The notes under the pieces are model-generated. The model ran no database searches, was not told where the DNA came from, and saw nothing but the letters and a program-made list of their open reading frames with translations. This document shows positions 20,980-27,749 of a stretch of DNA of 27,749 nt, one piece after another. Source of the stretch: a virus; IMG/VR virus record IMGVR_UViG_3300023310_000063, positions 1 through 27,749 of that record; one strand, given 5' to 3'. Numbering within the stretch: the stretch's first letter is position 1; each line of letters starts with the position of its first letter. Made by a program: the position numbers and the translations under genes.

Positions 20980-20999
20980 CGCCTGAATCACTTCAGGCG
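20980..20999. promoter_or_regulatory. Late-activator dyad 2, CGCCTGAA-TCAC-TTCAGGCG
   Basis: This has the same 8-bp arms as the dyad at 12748, with a different centre, and both are followed by GA and preceded by CT. It lies about 35 bases before the protease gene. Two copies in front of two late gene blocks point to a shared activator site. Confidence 0.6.
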
Positions 21000-21032
21000 G
21001 ACTAGCTCACGTAAAGCCGCACAATTCGCTGC

Positions 21033-22166
21033 ATGACGACAGCAAAAACACCCCCACATATTCATGCATTCTCGGCTGGCGAGCATATCACCGCCGCTGG
21101 CGACAAAGTCCGCATTACTGCGAATGATCTAAAAGCATCCGCAGCAGCCTACAATCCTGAACTTCATGAAGCTCCGATTGTGATTGGGCATCCCACTGGT
21201 GAATCCCCTGCCTACGGCTGGATTGAATCTTTCGCTGTGCAAGGCAATGATTTCATCGCACAGCCTACGCAAGTCAACCCAGATTTTGCCGAACTGAATA
21301 ATTCAGGCGCATTCAAAAAGCGCTCGATGTCTTTTTACCATCCCGAAAACAAAGCCAACCCAGCCCCCGGCGTTTGGTATCCGCGCCATCTTGGATTTTT
21401 AGGTGCGCAACCCCCGGCGGTTAAGGGTCTGCGCGATTTCAATTTCCAAGAAGATGATGGCGATAGCATCACCATTGAATTTGGCGAATGGGAAGATCGG
21501 GTAGAAGCAGGCGTATTCCGCAGCTTGCGCGAATGGATTCTTGCCAAGTTTGGCAAAGAAGATGCCGATGCCGCCATCCCAAGTTGGGATGTTGATCTTC
21601 TTCAAGAAGCTGCTGTAAAACAAAAAGAAGAGCCCACAACTTCATTTTCAGAAAATAATCCAACGGAGGACACTATGACCCGAGAAGAAAAAGCGGCGGC
21701 GCAAGCCGAGCTTGATACACAAAAAGCATTGCTGGATACGCAAGCAGCCGAATTTGCCGAGCGTGAAACAGCATTGGCAAAGCGTGAGCAAGCAGCGCAT
21801 CGCACAACCTGCGTAGAATTCACTGAAAGCCTAGTGGCAGATGGCAAAGTATTGCCCGCTCAAAAAGATAATCTTATCGAATTTATGGCAGGTCTGGAAC
21901 ATGTTGAGACTGTCGAATTCGGTGAAGGTGATGGCACAGTCGCTAAAACACAGCTGAAATTTATGCAGGATTACCTAGCAGCGCAACCGAAGGTTGTTGC
22001 TTTTGGCGAGCATGATCAAAGCGATGGCAAATCCATTGATTTGGATGATGCGCCCGCATTGGCAAAAGCCGCTGTGGAATTCCAAGAATCCGAGGCTGCT
22101 GCAGGCCGAGCCATCTCAGTCACTCAGGCTGTTGCTCATGTTAAAAAATCGCAAGGGGAAAACTAA
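21033..22166 (+). CDS. Capsid maturation protease with C-terminal scaffold part (Mu I/Z-like)
   Basis: The 377-residue protein begins with a Mu gpI-type protease region: DKVRITANDLKASAAAYNPE, APIVIGHPTGESPAYGWIESF, and FKKRSMSFYHPENKANPAPGVWYPRHLGFLGAQPPAVKGL. The His and Ser within these blocks are candidates for the catalytic residues. The C-terminal half is a charged coiled coil typical of scaffolds (AQAELDTQKALLDTQAAEFAERETALAKREQ). The protease cleaves scaffold and capsid proteins during head maturation. The ATG has only a weak ribosome site. It follows the late-activator dyad 2. Confidence 0.9.
   Translation: MTTAKTPPHIHAFSAGEHITAAGDKVRITANDLKASAAAYNPELHEAPIVIGHPTGESPAYGWIESFAVQGNDFIAQPTQVNPDFAELNNSGAFKKRSMSFYHPENKANPAPGVWYPRHLGFLGAQPPAVKGLRDFNFQEDDGDSITIEFGEWEDRVEAGVFRSLREWILAKFGKEDADAAIPSWDVDLLQEAAVKQKEEPTTSFSENNPTEDTMTREEKAAAQAELDTQKALLDTQAAEFAERETALAKREQAAHRTTCVEFTESLVADGKVLPAQKDNLIEFMAGLEHVETVEFGEGDGTVAKTQLKFMQDYLAAQPKVVAFGEHDQSDGKSIDLDDAPALAKAAVEFQESEAAAGRAISVTQAVAHVKKSQGEN
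21675..22166 (+). CDS. Nested scaffold protein, in-frame internal start (Mu Z-like)
   Basis: GGAGGAC lies just before an in-frame ATG at 21675, which would give a 163-residue protein made of the coiled-coil C-terminal part only. Mu uses the same design, with scaffold Z expressed from within protease gene I. The acidic, proline-poor linker before it (residues 190-214 of the long form) is a natural domain border. Confidence 0.7.
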   Translation: MTREEKAAAQAELDTQKALLDTQAAEFAERETALAKREQAAHRTTCVEFTESLVADGKVLPAQKDNLIEFMAGLEHVETVEFGEGDGTVAKTQLKFMQDYLAAQPKVVAFGEHDQSDGKSIDLDDAPALAKAAVEFQESEAAAGRAISVTQAVAHVKKSQGEN

Positions 22167-22543
22167 TGCACAATCCAGGATTGATTAAAAACTTACTCGC
22201 GGCTGCCGTCATCGCGCCATACCGCATCGTTAAATTTGGTGTAGATGATAACCATGTTGTTCAAAGCGCAGCAGCTACCGATGCATTGATTGGTGTTACT
22301 GGCCAGCTCGGGGCACTTGCAGCAGAGAGTCGAGTTGATATCACGCTTAGTGGCGTGGTCTATGTTGAATACGGCGGTGTCGTAACACGCGGCGATCCGC
22401 TCACCTCCGATGCCAAGGGCATGGCTGTTGTGGCAATACCAGCTGCCGGCGTGAACAACCGCATCATCGGCTTTGCAATGGTTTCTGGTGTGCTCGGAGA
22501 TGTCGGCAGTGTCGATATCAGCAAAAACAAAATTCAGGGATAA
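22166..22543 (+). CDS. DUF2190 capsid decoration (cement) protein
   Basis: The 125-residue product carries the DUF2190 pattern: PYRIVKFGVDDNHVVQSAAATDALIGVTGQLG, RVDITLSGVVYVEYGGVVTRGDPLTSDAKGMAV and a C-terminal FAMVSGVLGDVGSVDI. Such beta-rich proteins trimerise on the outside of the capsid to stabilise it. The ATG overlaps the last codon of the scaffold gene by one base. Its place between scaffold and capsid genes is usual for Mu-like phages. Confidence 0.85.
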   Translation: MHNPGLIKNLLAAAVIAPYRIVKFGVDDNHVVQSAAATDALIGVTGQLGALAAESRVDITLSGVVYVEYGGVVTRGDPLTSDAKGMAVVAIPAAGVNNRIIGFAMVSGVLGDVGSVDISKNKIQG

Positions 22544-22554
22544 GGGAAAAACAA

Positions 22555-23628
22555 ATGAAAAAATCTAATAGTATTATAACATTCGCACTGCTGGCCGTTG
22601 TGGTAGTAGCGATCGGCGGGGTAGACCCAGCCAGCGCATCTGGCTCGATAGATTTTGGTGGGCTTGGTGGTGTTAGTCTAGCTGCATTGGCATTTGGCGG
22701 GATCACCAATTCACCAATGCCAATCATCCCGGAACTTACCGCTATTGCGATAGGTTACAAAAACAAGAAGATGATTGCTGATGATGTGTTACCGATTGTG
22801 CCAGTTGGTAAACAGGATTTCACATACTTCGAATACGCACTGGAAGATGGTTTTACAGTGCCTGATACAAAAGTTGGCCGCACCTCAAAACCCAACGAAG
22901 TAGAATTTTCAGGCACATCGAAAACAGAATCAACAGAAGATCACGGCTTGGATTATCCGATTCCACAGCGTGATATTGACAATGCTCTGCCGAATCACAA
23001 TCCGCTTGGACGCGGCGTGGAAAAAGTCATGAACTTGATCGAACTTGATCGTGAGATTCGTGTATCAAGCATGGTGTTTGATCCAGCTAATTTTGCCGCC
23101 AATAATAAGCAGGCTCTAGCTGGGACTTCGAAGTACACCGATCCAACATCTACACCGATCACGGATATTCGTACTGCTCTCGATGCTATGTTGCTGCGGG
23201 CCAACAAAATGACAATTGGTCGCTTGGCCTTCTCAGCGCTTCAAACGCATCCGGATATCGTTAAAGCTACACATCGCAATTCTGGCGATTCTGGTGTAGC
23301 TGCGCGCCAAGCCATTGCTGAACTCTTCGAACTCGAAGATATTTATGTAGGTGAAGCGCGTGTGAACACTGCTCGCAAAGGCCAAGTGCTAGCTTTGCAA
23401 CGTGCATGGGGTCCGCATATCTGCTTGCACTATACCGATAATATGGCTGATACGAATGGTGGCCAGGCATCGTTTGGTATAACTGCCTCTTTCGGCGGCC
23501 GCCGTGCCGGCTCTCTCCCTGATTCGAATATTGGTCTCGATGGTGGTCAGCGTGTTCGTGCCGGTGAGTCCGTCAAAGAACTACTGATTGCTCCTGATCT
23601 GGGTTATTTGATCTCCAATGTAGTTTAA
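22555..23628 (+). CDS. Major capsid protein with a signal-peptide-like N-terminus
   Basis: The 357-residue protein has a Mu-type HK97-fold capsid body from about residue 55 (PELTAIAIGYKNKKMIADDVLPIVPVGKQDFTYFEY, then LDYPIPQRDIDNA, LDREIRVSSMVFDPANF and a C-terminal VKELLIAPDLGYLISNVV). The first 30 residues are MKKSN followed by a hydrophobic run (IITFALLAVVVVAIGG) and ASASG, which looks like a Sec signal peptide. A second hydrophobic stretch (GVSLAALAFGG) follows. Many Mu-like capsids lack such a leader. It may be removed by the maturation protease or anchor assembly at the membrane (inference). A terminator follows the gene. Confidence 0.9.
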   Translation: MKKSNSIITFALLAVVVVAIGGVDPASASGSIDFGGLGGVSLAALAFGGITNSPMPIIPELTAIAIGYKNKKMIADDVLPIVPVGKQDFTYFEYALEDGFTVPDTKVGRTSKPNEVEFSGTSKTESTEDHGLDYPIPQRDIDNALPNHNPLGRGVEKVMNLIELDREIRVSSMVFDPANFAANNKQALAGTSKYTDPTSTPITDIRTALDAMLLRANKMTIGRLAFSALQTHPDIVKATHRNSGDSGVAARQAIAELFELEDIYVGEARVNTARKGQVLALQRAWGPHICLHYTDNMADTNGGQASFGITASFGGRRAGSLPDSNIGLDGGQRVRAGESVKELLIAPDLGYLISNVV

Positions 23629-23658
23629 GAATTAGAGCACAATAAAAACAAGAACGTT

Positions 23659-23691
23659 AAAAGGGAGGGAGAAGAACTCTTCCTCCCTTTT
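23659..23691 (+). terminator. Rho-independent terminator after the capsid gene
   Basis: AAAAGGGAGG and CCTCCCTTTT form a 10-bp stem around a 13-base loop that can add AAGA/TCTT pairs. T bases at the 3' arm end complete it. It would make the capsid mRNA abundant relative to the tail genes, as commonly seen in phages. Confidence 0.75.
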
Positions 23692-23711
23692 CTAACCCTA
23701 GGAGGATAACA

Positions 23712-24068
23712 ATGTCAAACTGCCTAATGCCAAACTATCTTGTTAAACAAGCTGTAAAACATGATGGAAAAAGCTATGTCGATGGCGATACAATTAAGTT
23801 GCCAGAAGCTGAAGCACAAGAACTGATTGATGCTGGAATACTTGGTCAGGCGACCAAGCCATCAAAATCAGAAAAGCCTTCTGATGCAGTGCTGCTTCAA
23901 CAAATTATTGATGCAGTGGCATCGCTGGATAAAGATGACGCTGATTTGTGGACAAACAGCGGCAAAGCTCAAGTGGCAGCAATTGAAGCCGTGCTTGGGT
24001 TTGATATATCTGCAAAAGATCGTGATGCAGCTTTAGCATCAATTGAAAAAACTGGGGCTGCTGAGTAA
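23712..24068 (+). CDS. Mu gp35-like head/tail-region protein
   Basis: The 118-residue protein has two parts. Residues 8-46 (YLVKQAVKHDGKSYVDGDTIKLPEAEAQELIDAGIL) form the small beta-rich domain common in proteins next to phage capsids. The C-terminal part (SLDKDDADLWTNSGKAQVAAIEAVLGFDISAKDRDAALASI) is a helical domain that recurs in gp35-type proteins. It probably acts at the head-tail junction. AGGAGG precedes the ATG. Confidence 0.75.
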   Translation: MSNCLMPNYLVKQAVKHDGKSYVDGDTIKLPEAEAQELIDAGILGQATKPSKSEKPSDAVLLQQIIDAVASLDKDDADLWTNSGKAQVAAIEAVLGFDISAKDRDAALASIEKTGAAE

Positions 24069-24071
24069 GTC

Positions 24072-24500
24072 ATGTCCTATGCTACGCGACAAGGAATGAT
24101 TGACCGGTTTGGTAAAGCTGAGCTTATACAGCTTACGGATCGTGCTACGCCAACTACGGACATGATTGATGATACCGTGCTTAATGCGGCTTTGAATGAT
24201 GCTGACGCTGAAATCAATAGCTACATTCAGGCACGGTATCCCTTGCCGCTGGCATCCATACCTTTGCAGATTTCCCGCATTGCACGTGATATTGCGCGTT
24301 ATTATTTGTATGATGACAGTGTCACGGAAACGGTTGAAAAACGCTACAAAGAAGCCCTTAAAACACTCGAACAAATAGCCAAAGGTATTGTCCACCTGGG
24401 TCTTGATCCAGTGGGTGATACAACGCCATCAAGTGCATCACCAGAAACATCAGCTAATGCACCTGTATTTTCGCAAGAACGTCTCGCGGGTTATCGCTAA
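24072..24500 (+). CDS. DUF1320 head-tail connector protein (Mu gp36-like)
   Basis: The 142-residue protein shows the DUF1320 pattern: YATRQGMIDRFGKAELIQLTDR, LNAALNDADAEINSYIQARYPLPL, PLQISRIARDIARYYLY and EKRYKEALKTLEQIAKG. It belongs to the gp6-like adaptor group that sits between portal and tail. A flexible Ser/Thr/Pro tail follows. Starts three bases after the previous stop. Confidence 0.9.
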   Translation: MSYATRQGMIDRFGKAELIQLTDRATPTTDMIDDTVLNAALNDADAEINSYIQARYPLPLASIPLQISRIARDIARYYLYDDSVTETVEKRYKEALKTLEQIAKGIVHLGLDPVGDTTPSSASPETSANAPVFSQERLAGYR

Positions 24501-25048
24501 TGCCAACTTTTGAAGCATACGAAAATGCTATGGCAGCCGCTTTAAAGACAGTTGCAGGCATTGATTCTGTGGATGAATACGCAGCTGCTTTGGATGCAGC
24601 AGCTCTTAAGAAAGTAGCACCAAGAAATGCTGGCCTTGTGATTGTTCCGCTGGGTGGTCAGCCAGACCGAGCGCAGCCAAGCACAGGTCAGCTAGCCTTT
24701 TCTTGTCGCACAGGTGCATTCATTGTATCTCGCAATGCACGTGGGGCTACAAACCGAAGCATAGCTGCCAGAACTTTGGCACGTAATGTTATGCTGTTTA
24801 TTCACCAAAATCATTGGGGTCTCGCGGATACCCATGCCGCAGTCATCGAGAAACTTGAAAATCGTTCATCGGGGGCTGCTGATAAAGCTGGTTATGCGGT
24901 TTGGCTGGTCGTATGGAAACAAACTATTTACCTCGATCTTGAGCCTGTTGATACATCGGTTGTGCCAACCGCTGTATTTGCATCGCGAGCACCTGATATT
25001 GGCGTAGGCCACGTTGCAGATTACCAGCAGGTGGATACTTCAATATGA
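24500..25048 (+). CDS. DUF1834 protein (Mu gp37-like), tail terminator or head completion
   Basis: The 182-residue product carries DUF1834-like features: FEAYENAMAAALKTVAGIDSVDEY at the start, a variable region, and a C-terminal beta part (AVWLVVWKQTIYLDLEP). Mu gp37 is the assigned tail terminator candidate in its genome order. The ATG overlaps the previous stop by one base. Function is by family position rather than direct motif. Confidence 0.75.
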   Translation: MPTFEAYENAMAAALKTVAGIDSVDEYAAALDAAALKKVAPRNAGLVIVPLGGQPDRAQPSTGQLAFSCRTGAFIVSRNARGATNRSIAARTLARNVMLFIHQNHWGLADTHAAVIEKLENRSSGAADKAGYAVWLVVWKQTIYLDLEPVDTSVVPTAVFASRAPDIGVGHVADYQQVDTSI

Positions 25049-25572
25049 GTGCCTCTTTCACTATCGCTGAACTTGAACGCCGCCTACTCAATATGATCCG
25101 CTTCGGTATGATTACATCGGTTGATTTGAACTCGGCAACATGCCGTGTAAAACTTGATGATACGCACACCACAGGTGATTTGCCTTGGTCTGTCCAGCGA
25201 GCAGGTAATGTGCGCACCTGGTCACCGTTGAGTGTGGGTGAACAAGTCATGATTATTTCACCCGCAGGCGATTTAACACAAGGTGTTGTGGTGCCTTCGC
25301 TGTATCAAAATGCACATCCTGCTCCATCAAACAAGGCAAATGAGCATATCACGGATTATGGCGATGGAACGGTTATCACATACGATACCACCGCCCATAA
25401 ATTACGCATTGAATGCACTGCAGCTGTAGAAGTGATTGCGCCACTGCTTGAGCTGGGTGATGTGGGCGGTGCTGCTGTTGCACGAGTTGGCGATCTTGTT
25501 GCCGTGGGCGCTGGTTCATCTGCAGGCCAATGGCCGATCGTCACGGGTTCCAACAAGGTGAATGCTGGATGA
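25045..25572 (+). CDS. Baseplate assembly protein V (spike)
   Basis: The 175-residue protein has the gpV pattern: LERRLLNMIRFGMITSVDLNSATCRVKLDDTHTTGDLPW, an OB-fold start, then SPLSVGEQVMIISPAGDLTQGVVVPSLY, and a C-terminal beta-helical part with HKLRIECTAAVEVIAPLLELG. It forms the trimeric spike at the tip of the contractile tail. The ATG overlaps the previous TGA (ATGA). Confidence 0.92.
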   Translation: MSASFTIAELERRLLNMIRFGMITSVDLNSATCRVKLDDTHTTGDLPWSVQRAGNVRTWSPLSVGEQVMIISPAGDLTQGVVVPSLYQNAHPAPSNKANEHITDYGDGTVITYDTTAHKLRIECTAAVEVIAPLLELGDVGGAAVARVGDLVAVGAGSSAGQWPIVTGSNKVNAG

Positions 25573-25904
25573 TAGGCATGGACAAAAATACAGGTAAAAC
25601 CATTTCAGGGCGTGCTCACTTGAAGCAGCGCTTGGATGATATTCTGACCACTCCGCTGGGTTCACGCGTCATGCGCCGCGATTACGGCTCTCGTTTACCA
25701 CGTCTTGTGGATCGCCCTATCAATGCATCGCTCAAACTTGATTTGGTGCATGCGACTGCTGAAGCGATTGCGCGTTGGGAAAATGAATTGATTCTGAAGC
25801 GGGTACGATTATCACAAACCGAACCTGAACATCTTATGCTTGACCTCGAAGGCGTTGAAACCATCAGCGGTGAGCCCATTCGTATTGAGGGCATTTCGTT
25901 ATGA
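25569..25904 (+). CDS. Baseplate wedge protein W (gp25-like)
   Basis: The 111-residue product from the ATGA-coupled start has the GPW/gp25 pattern: HLKQRLDDILTTPLGSRVMRRDYGSRLPRLVDRPINASLKLDL, then IARWENELILKRVRL. Gp25-like proteins join baseplate wedge to sheath, and the EPR-like loop of the family is replaced here by RDYGSR. A second ATG three codons later is also possible as start. Confidence 0.9.
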   Translation: MIGMDKNTGKTISGRAHLKQRLDDILTTPLGSRVMRRDYGSRLPRLVDRPINASLKLDLVHATAEAIARWENELILKRVRLSQTEPEHLMLDLEGVETISGEPIRIEGISL

Positions 25905-26794
25905 GTAAACTAACAGACTTAAAAGCGCCCGATGTCATTGAAGCCCTGGACTATGAATCTATATTGGTAAAAATTAAAGCTGACTATTTGGCGGCAAACC
26001 CTGCTTATACAGCGGATGTTGAATCTGATCCTGTGGTTAAAATGATGGAGACATGTGCTTATCGTGAGCTGGGTGTTCGTCAGCGTGTGAATGATGCTGC
26101 CAGGGCTTTATTGCTTGCTGAAGCAGTCGGCACCGATTTGGATCATATTGCATTCACTTATTATCAGGGCTTAACTCGATTACTCGTTGATCCAGGCGAT
26201 GCCGCAGCCATACCGCCTATTCCACCTATTTATGAATCAGATGATCGTCTGCGTGAGCGCTGCGCATTATCTTTGTATGCATACAGCACAGCTGGACCAC
26301 GTGGAGCCTATAAATTTTATGCCATGACAGCATCGGCAGATGTCAAAGATGTGGATGTTGCAAAACACACCCCAGCACCAGGCGATGTGACTTTAACACT
26401 GTTATCAACCGTGGGCGATGGTGTAGCTGATCAGGCATTGATTGATTTGGTTCAGCTCGCTTTGGATGCGGAAGATAAACGCCCGCTAAACGACACGCCG
26501 TTCACACAAACTGCGACGATTAAACCTTGGACGCTCGATGCATCATTGATTTGTTATCCCAATGCCAATACCACATTGGTATTGCAGCTTGCCAATGCCG
26601 CTGCAACGAAGTTTGTGGCAGATCACCATGCGCTTGATCATGACATCAATATCTCTGCGCTTGATGCCGCATTGCATGTGCCCGGTGTGCAACGTGTGCA
26701 AATAACATCCCCCGCTGCGGATCTGATAATAAGCAATATTGAAGCTCCGTTTAACACAGCCATTGCGATCGCAATCACAGGAACAGCAACATAA
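25901..26794 (+). CDS. Baseplate assembly protein J
   Basis: The 297-residue protein has the baseplate J pattern: VKIKADYLAANPAYTADVESDPVVKMMETCAYRELGVRQRVNDAARALLLAEAVGTDLDHIA, then DDRLRERCALSLYAYSTAGPRGAYKFYAMTASADVKDVDV, and a C-terminal NISALDAALHVPGVQRVQI. It forms wedges at the outer baseplate. ATGA overlap with gene W shows coupling. Confidence 0.95.
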   Translation: MSKLTDLKAPDVIEALDYESILVKIKADYLAANPAYTADVESDPVVKMMETCAYRELGVRQRVNDAARALLLAEAVGTDLDHIAFTYYQGLTRLLVDPGDAAAIPPIPPIYESDDRLRERCALSLYAYSTAGPRGAYKFYAMTASADVKDVDVAKHTPAPGDVTLTLLSTVGDGVADQALIDLVQLALDAEDKRPLNDTPFTQTATIKPWTLDASLICYPNANTTLVLQLANAAATKFVADHHALDHDINISALDAALHVPGVQRVQITSPAADLIISNIEAPFNTAIAIAITGTAT

Positions 26795-27360
26795 TGGCGA
26801 GTAAATCTTTACTCCCTCCGAATGCTACGGCTCTTGAGCATGCTGCGGATGCTGCAATGGCGCGCATTGCCGATGTGAATGTGCCAATCCGTGATCTATG
26901 GAATCCTGATCTATGCCCTGAAGCAGTACTGCCGTGGCTCGCATGGGCGTTATCGGTTGAGCCTTGGGATGCGGACTGGGCAGCATGGCAACAGCGTAAA
27001 GTGATCAAGGCATCGATTCCAGTTCATCGCATAAAAGGTACGGTGGCAGCGGTAAAACAAGTGCTTGCTGCTGCGGGCTTTCCTGATGCTGTTGTACTCG
27101 AAGGTTTGCACCGCGCAACATACAATGGTCAGGCATCATACAATGGCAGCTATGTGCATGGTGACCCTATTGCTTGGGCAACGTATCGCATTGTTTTGCC
27201 GCGTCCGATGACCAACCCGCAAGCCTCATTTGTTCGTGCCCTGCTTACTGAAGCAGACCGAGCAGTGTCTAAATTAATGGGCTTGGAATACACCCAAGTC
27301 CCCAATACTTATAACGGCGCGTCACTTTATGACGGTGCTTATAATCATGGAGTTGCATAA
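26794..27360 (+). CDS. Tail protein I
   Basis: The 188-residue product is a P2 gpI-like protein: SLLPPNATALEHAADAAMARIADVNVPIRDLWNPDLCPEAVLPWLAWALSVEPWDADW, then KVIKASIPVHRIKGTVAAVKQVLAAAGF. It links baseplate J to the tail fibre. The repeated TYNGASLYDGAYNHG segment near the end is typical. One-base overlap with gene J. Confidence 0.93.
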   Translation: MASKSLLPPNATALEHAADAAMARIADVNVPIRDLWNPDLCPEAVLPWLAWALSVEPWDADWAAWQQRKVIKASIPVHRIKGTVAAVKQVLAAAGFPDAVVLEGLHRATYNGQASYNGSYVHGDPIAWATYRIVLPRPMTNPQASFVRALLTEADRAVSKLMGLEYTQVPNTYNGASLYDGAYNHGVA

Positions 27361-27749
27361 ATGCCAAATCTTCCTGAAACCGCAAACCAGTTTGATGCTG
27401 GTGTTTACCAACTTGAAACCAACGACCCGGTTGTCGGTGGTGCTGCTGGCACATCAAACAAACAGGCTATTGCTCTAGCCAATCGCACCGCGTTCTTAAA
27501 AGCGGCAATTGATGCTGTGATTGCGGGGGAAGGTGGCCTTCCAGATAATACTGATCCGACATTATTGTATGCAGCCATTCAATCTGCAATTCAATCTGCA
27601 ATTGGTGCTGGGACAATCACTGCAGCTATCAATGCGCATATTGCTGCCAATGATCCGCATGCGCAATACACCACCAATGCCGAAGTATTGAAATTGATTG
27701 CAGCCAATGTACCAATCCCACCCACTGCACCTGTGCAATCAGTGGCGGG
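27361..27749 (+). CDS. Tail fibre protein, N-terminal part, cut by the window edge
   Basis: The frame starts right after gene I and is open to the right edge (129 codons). It contains LPETANQFDAGVYQLETNDPVVGG and NRTAFLKAAIDAVIAG, typical of P2/Mu-like fibre N-termini that attach to the baseplate. Then come Ala-rich stretches and ANDPHAQYTT, a common fibre motif. The receptor-binding part lies outside the window. Confidence 0.85.
   Translation, partial: MPNLPETANQFDAGVYQLETNDPVVGGAAGTSNKQAIALANRTAFLKAAIDAVIAGEGGLPDNTDPTLLYAAIQSAIQSAIGAGTITAAINAHIAANDPHAQYTTNAEVLKLIAANVPIPPTAPVQSVA

Larger units (their letters stand above)
209..27749. mobile_element. BcepMu-like transposable prophage, left end and most of the genome; right end outside the window
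   Basis: The DDE transposase with its AAA+ partner, GemA, Mor, DUF3164, DUF2730, DUF3486, Mu-type terminase, DUF935 portal, MuF, GpG, protease/scaffold, DUF2190, DUF1320 and DUF1834 form the diagnostic Mu-like set. The baseplate genes V, W, J and I are of P2 type and indicate a contractile tail. Early genes run left and late genes run right, which is the BcepMu rather than the Mu arrangement. The exact left boundary is inferred: a TG dinucleotide at 209 begins the first of three TGTAAC repeats. Sheath, tube, tape-measure and remaining tail genes should follow beyond 27749. No gene is clearly broken except the S24 domain. Confidence 0.9.

Noticed and set aside
1-27749. tRNA, rRNA or CRISPR features
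   Set aside because: No cloverleaf with a CCA end, no ribosomal RNA sequence and no regularly spaced repeats were seen on reading both strands.

Overview
The window holds the left end and about two thirds of a Mu-like transposable prophage of the BcepMu type, plus a short tail of host sequence (bases 1 to about 208). The host cannot be named from the sequence. The gene families, Shine-Dalgarno sites and moderate GC suggest a Gram-negative proteobacterium. BcepMu-like layout is recognised from an early/transposition operon transcribed leftwards towards the left end, a central regulatory switch, and a late operon transcribed rightwards. In Mu itself everything from ner onwards runs in one direction.

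Left arm (minus strand, 10544 down to 396). The order is a Cro/Ner-like HTH protein, an unknown protein, a CII-like regulator, two small proteins, a DUF3102-like protein, the DDE transposase (MuA/TniA type), a 40-residue ORF with a triplicated MHN repeat, the AAA+ target-selection ATPase (MuB type), two tiny ORFs, DUF3164, several small HTH or unknown proteins, GemA, and last a Mor/C-family activator. Most neighbours overlap by 1 to 4 bases, so this is one translationally coupled operon. One plus-strand ORF with a cysteine cluster (9448-10050) lies inside it.

Switch (10545-10690). A strong minus-strand promoter has an 18-bp perfect palindrome covering its spacer. Next to it are a 26-bp perfect palindrome and repeated GTGACTT half-sites. 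To the right lie a plus-strand XRE repressor, an S24 peptidase domain cut off from its usual N-terminus, and a 330-residue single-pass membrane protein of unknown function, probably a moron or exclusion gene.

Right arm (plus strand, 12868 to the end). The lysis genes are an amidase endolysin, a small membrane protein and a 3TM holin. Then come a DksA/TraR zinc finger, the Mu gp25/26/27-like proteins, the terminase large subunit, the DUF935 portal, and a MuF protein carrying a C-terminal BECR-type nuclease (toxin-like) domain. They are followed by a small accessory insertion, the GpG-like morphogenesis protein, a protease with an internal scaffold start, a decoration protein and the major capsid protein. 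Next are gp35, gp36 (DUF1320) and gp37 (DUF1834) homologues, then P2-like baseplate proteins V, W, J and I, and the start of a tail fibre cut by the right edge.

Two nearly identical 20-bp dyads (CGCCTGAA-N4-TTCAGGCG) lie before the lysis genes and before the capsid protease gene. They are the best candidates for the binding sites of the Mor-like activator. The parts with least explanation are the MuF toxin domain with its neighbouring small ORFs, the antisense cysteine-rich ORF in the early operon, the decapitated S24 domain, the membrane moron, the Ash/Icd-like hairpin region, and a signal-peptide-like N-terminus on the capsid protein.
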